A stretch of 64,000 bases of DNA. Origin: Bemisia tabaci (Eukaryota > Arthropoda > Insecta > Hemiptera > Aleyrodidae). The translations under genes were made by a program, and so were the position numbers. This document shows positions 60,703 through 64,000 of the stretch, piece by piece (the stretch's first letter is position 1; each line of letters begins with the position of its first letter). The stretch lies in NCBI RefSeq assembly GCF_918797505.1, contig NC_092795.1, positions 20,695,131-20,759,130 on the forward strand, in the 5' to 3' direction. Below the pieces are notes generated by a model. That model made no database searches, had not been told where the DNA came from, and saw only the letters and a program-made list of their open reading frames with translations.

Positions 60703-61280
60703 TACAGCCGAAAGCCCCGAGCTCCGAGCAGGCAGTGTGCAAATATAATATCATTTCAAATCTCGAGCAGCCCGACACAGAGCGATCGATGATGTACCAG
60801 GTACCACTTCTTAAGGTAGAAGTAGGCTTTGATTTCCGTACCCATGCACTGTAAACGTAAAAATTTATGACTGCACCATTTCCACTTTCAGAGATGGAAA
60901 GTGAAATGTTAAAAAAGTCCGAATAAATTTCACAACATTTGAAATGTTTGAATTTTTTGGGGAATCATTATTTAAACCTTCGGAAGTCCGAAAGCGTTTC
61001 AGATAGTATCCCTGTTGCTGCGGCAGTACATGGTACCTAATGAGGAACTATACTCGAAGGGGGGACTTAAGGGGAGCTTAAAGAGGAATTTAGCCGCGAC
61101 CTAACCTCCAGACCGAACAAAAAAATTTTCAACGCGTGAATGTCTTAGGCTTGGGATGAAAAATTTCAAAAGCGAAAATCATCGTTTTTAGGCGTTTCTC
61201 GGCCTCTTGAAGTATCCCCGAGAGTTTTTGAAATTTCACGCGAACAAATTTTATGAAATTTTCCATATCTGTTCACGCAC
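60703..61280. other. No gene recognised
   Basis: Spacer of about 580 bases between two family A copies, without exon signals or further inverted repeats that I can see. Confidence 0.45.
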
Positions 61281-61536
61281 ACTGCCGTGCTAAGGAAGAA
61301 TGCCGTATGAGCCTTCAGGCTTTGCCAAGTTTCATTCGATAAAAAGCGAATTCACTGGGAAAATTTGGAATATTTTTTTTCAACATTTTCAGACAATTTT
61401 GTACGCAATTTGCTCTAAAATATCTGAAAATTTCAAAGAAAAATGTGTATAAAGTTCGTCAAAAATACATGTTTTATCGAAGGAAATTTGGCAACTCTCG
61501 AATGTTCATATGGCGTTCTTCCTCAGCACGGCCAGT
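61281..61536. mobile_element. MITE family A, copy 7
   Basis: 256 bases. Left ACTGCCGTGCTAAGGAAGAA with the GCCTTCAGGCTTTGCC arm; right CGAATGTTCATATGGCG with GCACGGCCAG, which has an extra C near the terminus. Confidence 0.9.
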
Positions 61537-61560
61537 ATAGGAGGTTAAACTGGACCATGA

Positions 61561-61786
61561 ATTGGACGTGTTTCTATCAAACGGACCTAAGCGCCATAGG
61601 GTGAGGAAGGTAGAGGGGGGCTTGGATTGGCGGCGGAATCGGGCGTCCGGCTTATTCCGTCCTATACTCGCAATGCTTTTTCATGGCGCTTAGGTCCGTT
61701 TGGCAGAACGCGCTATCCGGCATTCTAAATTCCTCAAAAGGAACTCAAATTGGCGCTTAGTTCCATTTGATAGAAATACGTCCAAT
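61561..61786. mobile_element. MITE family E, copy 2
   Basis: 226 bases with perfect ends ATTGGACGTGTTTCTATCAA and the complement TTGATAGAAATACGTCCAAT apart from one base. It starts 25 bases after the family A copy 7 ends. Inner arms with GGACCTAAGCGCCAT also pair. Confidence 0.9.
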
Positions 61787-63747
61787 TGCTTCCAGCAACA
61801 TTCATGTTTGAAAAGTACTCACAGCTCGGTTCAATCTCCATGGAAGGTGCAATATGAGTTCATTTCATCAACGTGTCATCAACAGGCGAAAATCGCCCCT
61901 GAACAAAGCCTCCTGCATAACAATATCACGTTCAAAACAATTTTGACGTAACCTTAATAATTGGCTCGTCGGCCCAATCAAATCGTGGATAAGAGCCGAA
62001 TAATCCGAGATCTCCAGAGCAGGACTCACCTCACACCTCGAGCCTGGAGTCGCTTACATGCCGTATATCAAACTGGATCTCGGATGCCACGGGGAGGGAT
62101 TTTCGGCGACTTGTGTGCTTCACATTGATCCGCAGACGAATTTATTTGAGTTGGCACGGCCTGATAGATTGTCCCTTGTTCCAGCCTCGGCTCCGCCCCG
62201 CATACAAGAAATAAAATTCCTAAAATATCTTAGCGCGGTGTCTGAACGCTCACTCGTGTTGGGAGAACGGAAGCCGATTCTATAGATCGCGCCGCTATCG
62301 AGAATGGATGGAGATGAATAAATCTACCTTGAGGTGATCAAAAACATTAAATCGCTGAAGTATTCAATTTTTTAGAATGCTATGGGGAAGGTAAATGTTA
62401 ATAGAAAACGAATATTCCGAGAAAATTGAAATATTTATGAATAGGACAGTAATAGGACACCTTTAGCTTGTGCATTCTCTATTTATACAATTTTTGAAAA
62501 GTATCCATCAATTTCACAATTTGTATACAAAAGTTTATCAGTTTGGAATCTTTTTCCACGATAGTTATTGTAGTTTTGAATTTGTCGAAGGAGAGTAGAG
62601 TTCCTTTTCATTTGAAACTTTTTGAAGTCTTTAGGCAGTTTCAAATAGCGTCATTGTGAAAAAATCGAACTCACTGAAAAGTTATTAAAATAAAAATATA
62701 CAGGTGATTCAAAACAGGTTTCATACAGGCGAATCAGGTGATTTCGTTCATTTTGGGATTCAAAACTGCGAGAAAAACGGATTTCTTGGCTCATTATTAT
62801 TAACATTGTTTATCTCAACACTAATCTCTTCTTTTTTAAGTTTTTCAACCACTAACCACAAGCCACTAGGTAGCACTTGTCCACGAAGCATTCAGAAATT
62901 TATTTTACATCGTTACTCGATCGACATAATTTAGAGAAAACAGCCAGGCTACGGGTTTCATTAATCTCCACACTTTTGCATAGTCCTCAAGTCGATAAAT
63001 TGTTTCATCCACTAATGAGGCACCGGTTAATCCGACAGCTGTAAGCAAAGAGCCTCTCTGCATACCAAAAAGAGCTCTTTAGCAGGTACATGTTCATTAC
63101 GAGATCTTGCTGCCGACAGAAGCGCTTCACTTAATGCCGTCCAATTAAATGTAAAATCGAACCGGGAAGTTAATTTCACGCTGAGCATATTCGCCAGAGT
63201 GGGTCAAAGCGTATCTTCGATTTTTACGACTTATTAAAATCAGATATTAGCTCCACCCAGCCCCCGGCGCGGGGGAGGGAGTCGGCCCGAAGGGTTTGCG
63301 GGGGTGGTTATGAGGGGGGTGGATATGAGGGTAGGGGCGAAGGCGGGGGCGCAATATCCGGGCGCGCCGCGCCGGCCGGTCTGGACTCCCGGGAGGGTGG
63401 AAACTGTCAAGCAGATGATGGATCATGGACACTGATGTATCGAGCGCCCACAGCTAAGCTCATGGTTGCCGAATCGGGCCGAGGCTTCGACTGTCTGTGC
63501 AGTCCATGCGAACCTCGTTGTTTTGTTCTTAATTGTTTTGTAATTGGGAAAAATTTTGGATTGCCCTCAACAATAAACCATAAAAATTTGAAAAAAATGG
63601 TTTCACATTAAAATTCATAAAAAGCTCTTACCCAATTCATTTCAACACTCTATTCAGGGATTAAAGGATACACATGTATGCTAAAATCTGCACTAGTCTT
63701 TTTTTTATAATATTTTGACTGTCGCTTACCTTAGGCTGATTTTTGAA
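61787..63747. other. No confirmed gene; one possible short ORF
   Basis: A 75-codon plus-strand frame at 62058-62285 begins with a true ATG and has balanced composition (HIDPQTNLFELARPDRLSLV). On the opposite strand the same segment lies upstream of a GTGAGT donor at about 62031 and is also open in one frame. Neither is recognisable. 63260-63390 is a GC-rich patch with G-runs. Confidence 0.3.
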
Positions 63748-64000
63748 ATTGGTAGACAAAGCTGTAGACAAAGAAGACCAAAGGGATATGAAGGGATCCT
63801 ATGGGTGGGTGTGGGTGGTTGCAATGGACAAAGTTGATAGGTAAAAGACTAACTAACGGCAACCCACGAGGGACCCTGCAGTTAGTCCATCATTTTCTCT
63901 CTTAGTCCATAGGAACCACCCATTTCAACCAAGGATCGCTCCATATTCTTCATGTCCTCTTTGTCTATCAGTTTCAACAATCAACCCGCTGGGGTTGGTT
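63748..64000. mobile_element. Inverted-repeat element at the window edge
   Basis: TAGACAAAG(A)AGGACC-like sequence at about 63756-63800, leading to GGATCC, is mirrored by GGATCGCTCCATATTCTTCA and CTCTTTGTCTA at about 63933-63967. Further inner arms (ATGGGTGG(G/T)TG) also pair. The right boundary may lie outside the window. Confidence 0.6.

Overview
This looks like a stretch of insect nuclear genome. It is AT-rich, with short exons, introns of about 1-2 kb, a TATA/initiator promoter, LINE and SINE debris and very many short inverted-repeat transposons (MITEs). The one gene I recognise with confidence is an insect chemosensory protein (CSP/OS-D family). A hemipteran, possibly a whitefly, is my guess from the feel of the repeats. 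It is an inference that a database search would have to settle. There is no bacterial operon structure, no rRNA and no intact tRNA gene. Nearly every open frame over 60 codons here appears to be chance or transposon-derived.

Layout. At 3.1-9.4 kb a minus-strand gene can be assembled from four exons with compatible splice phases. It encodes a 336-residue protein with a signal peptide and no family I recognise. Its introns carry a 970-bp foldback element and a 430-bp palindrome. From 9.5 to 24.7 kb there are two weak minus-strand exon candidates, a non-autonomous hAT element with an exact 8-bp target duplication, and a dense series of MITEs. At 24.7-26.3 kb is the complete two-exon CSP gene on the minus strand, with TATA box and initiator; two MITE-like elements sit in its intron. 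From 28.9 to 29.8 kb is a second hAT copy. At 36.3-37.1 kb the tail of a LINE reverse-transcriptase ORF runs in frame into a 21-bp minisatellite. At 37.84 kb is one splice-bounded plus-strand exon resembling part of a fasciclin (FAS1) domain. At 42.75 kb is a plus-strand first coding exon with a signal peptide and a strong donor. From 46 to 62 kb I see almost only mobile elements, including a tRNA-derived SINE.

Genes do not cooperate visibly here. The CSP and the unknown secreted protein are both small, secreted and on the minus strand, but about 15 kb apart. The MITEs fall into several families, most present two or more times in the window (family A seven times). They flank or nest in one another, so the window records repeated transposition. 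I found no convincing new biological system. The most worthwhile leads are the unrecognised four-exon secreted gene, the LINE/minisatellite fusion ORF, and the MITE lying between two 50-bp direct copies of host sequence.
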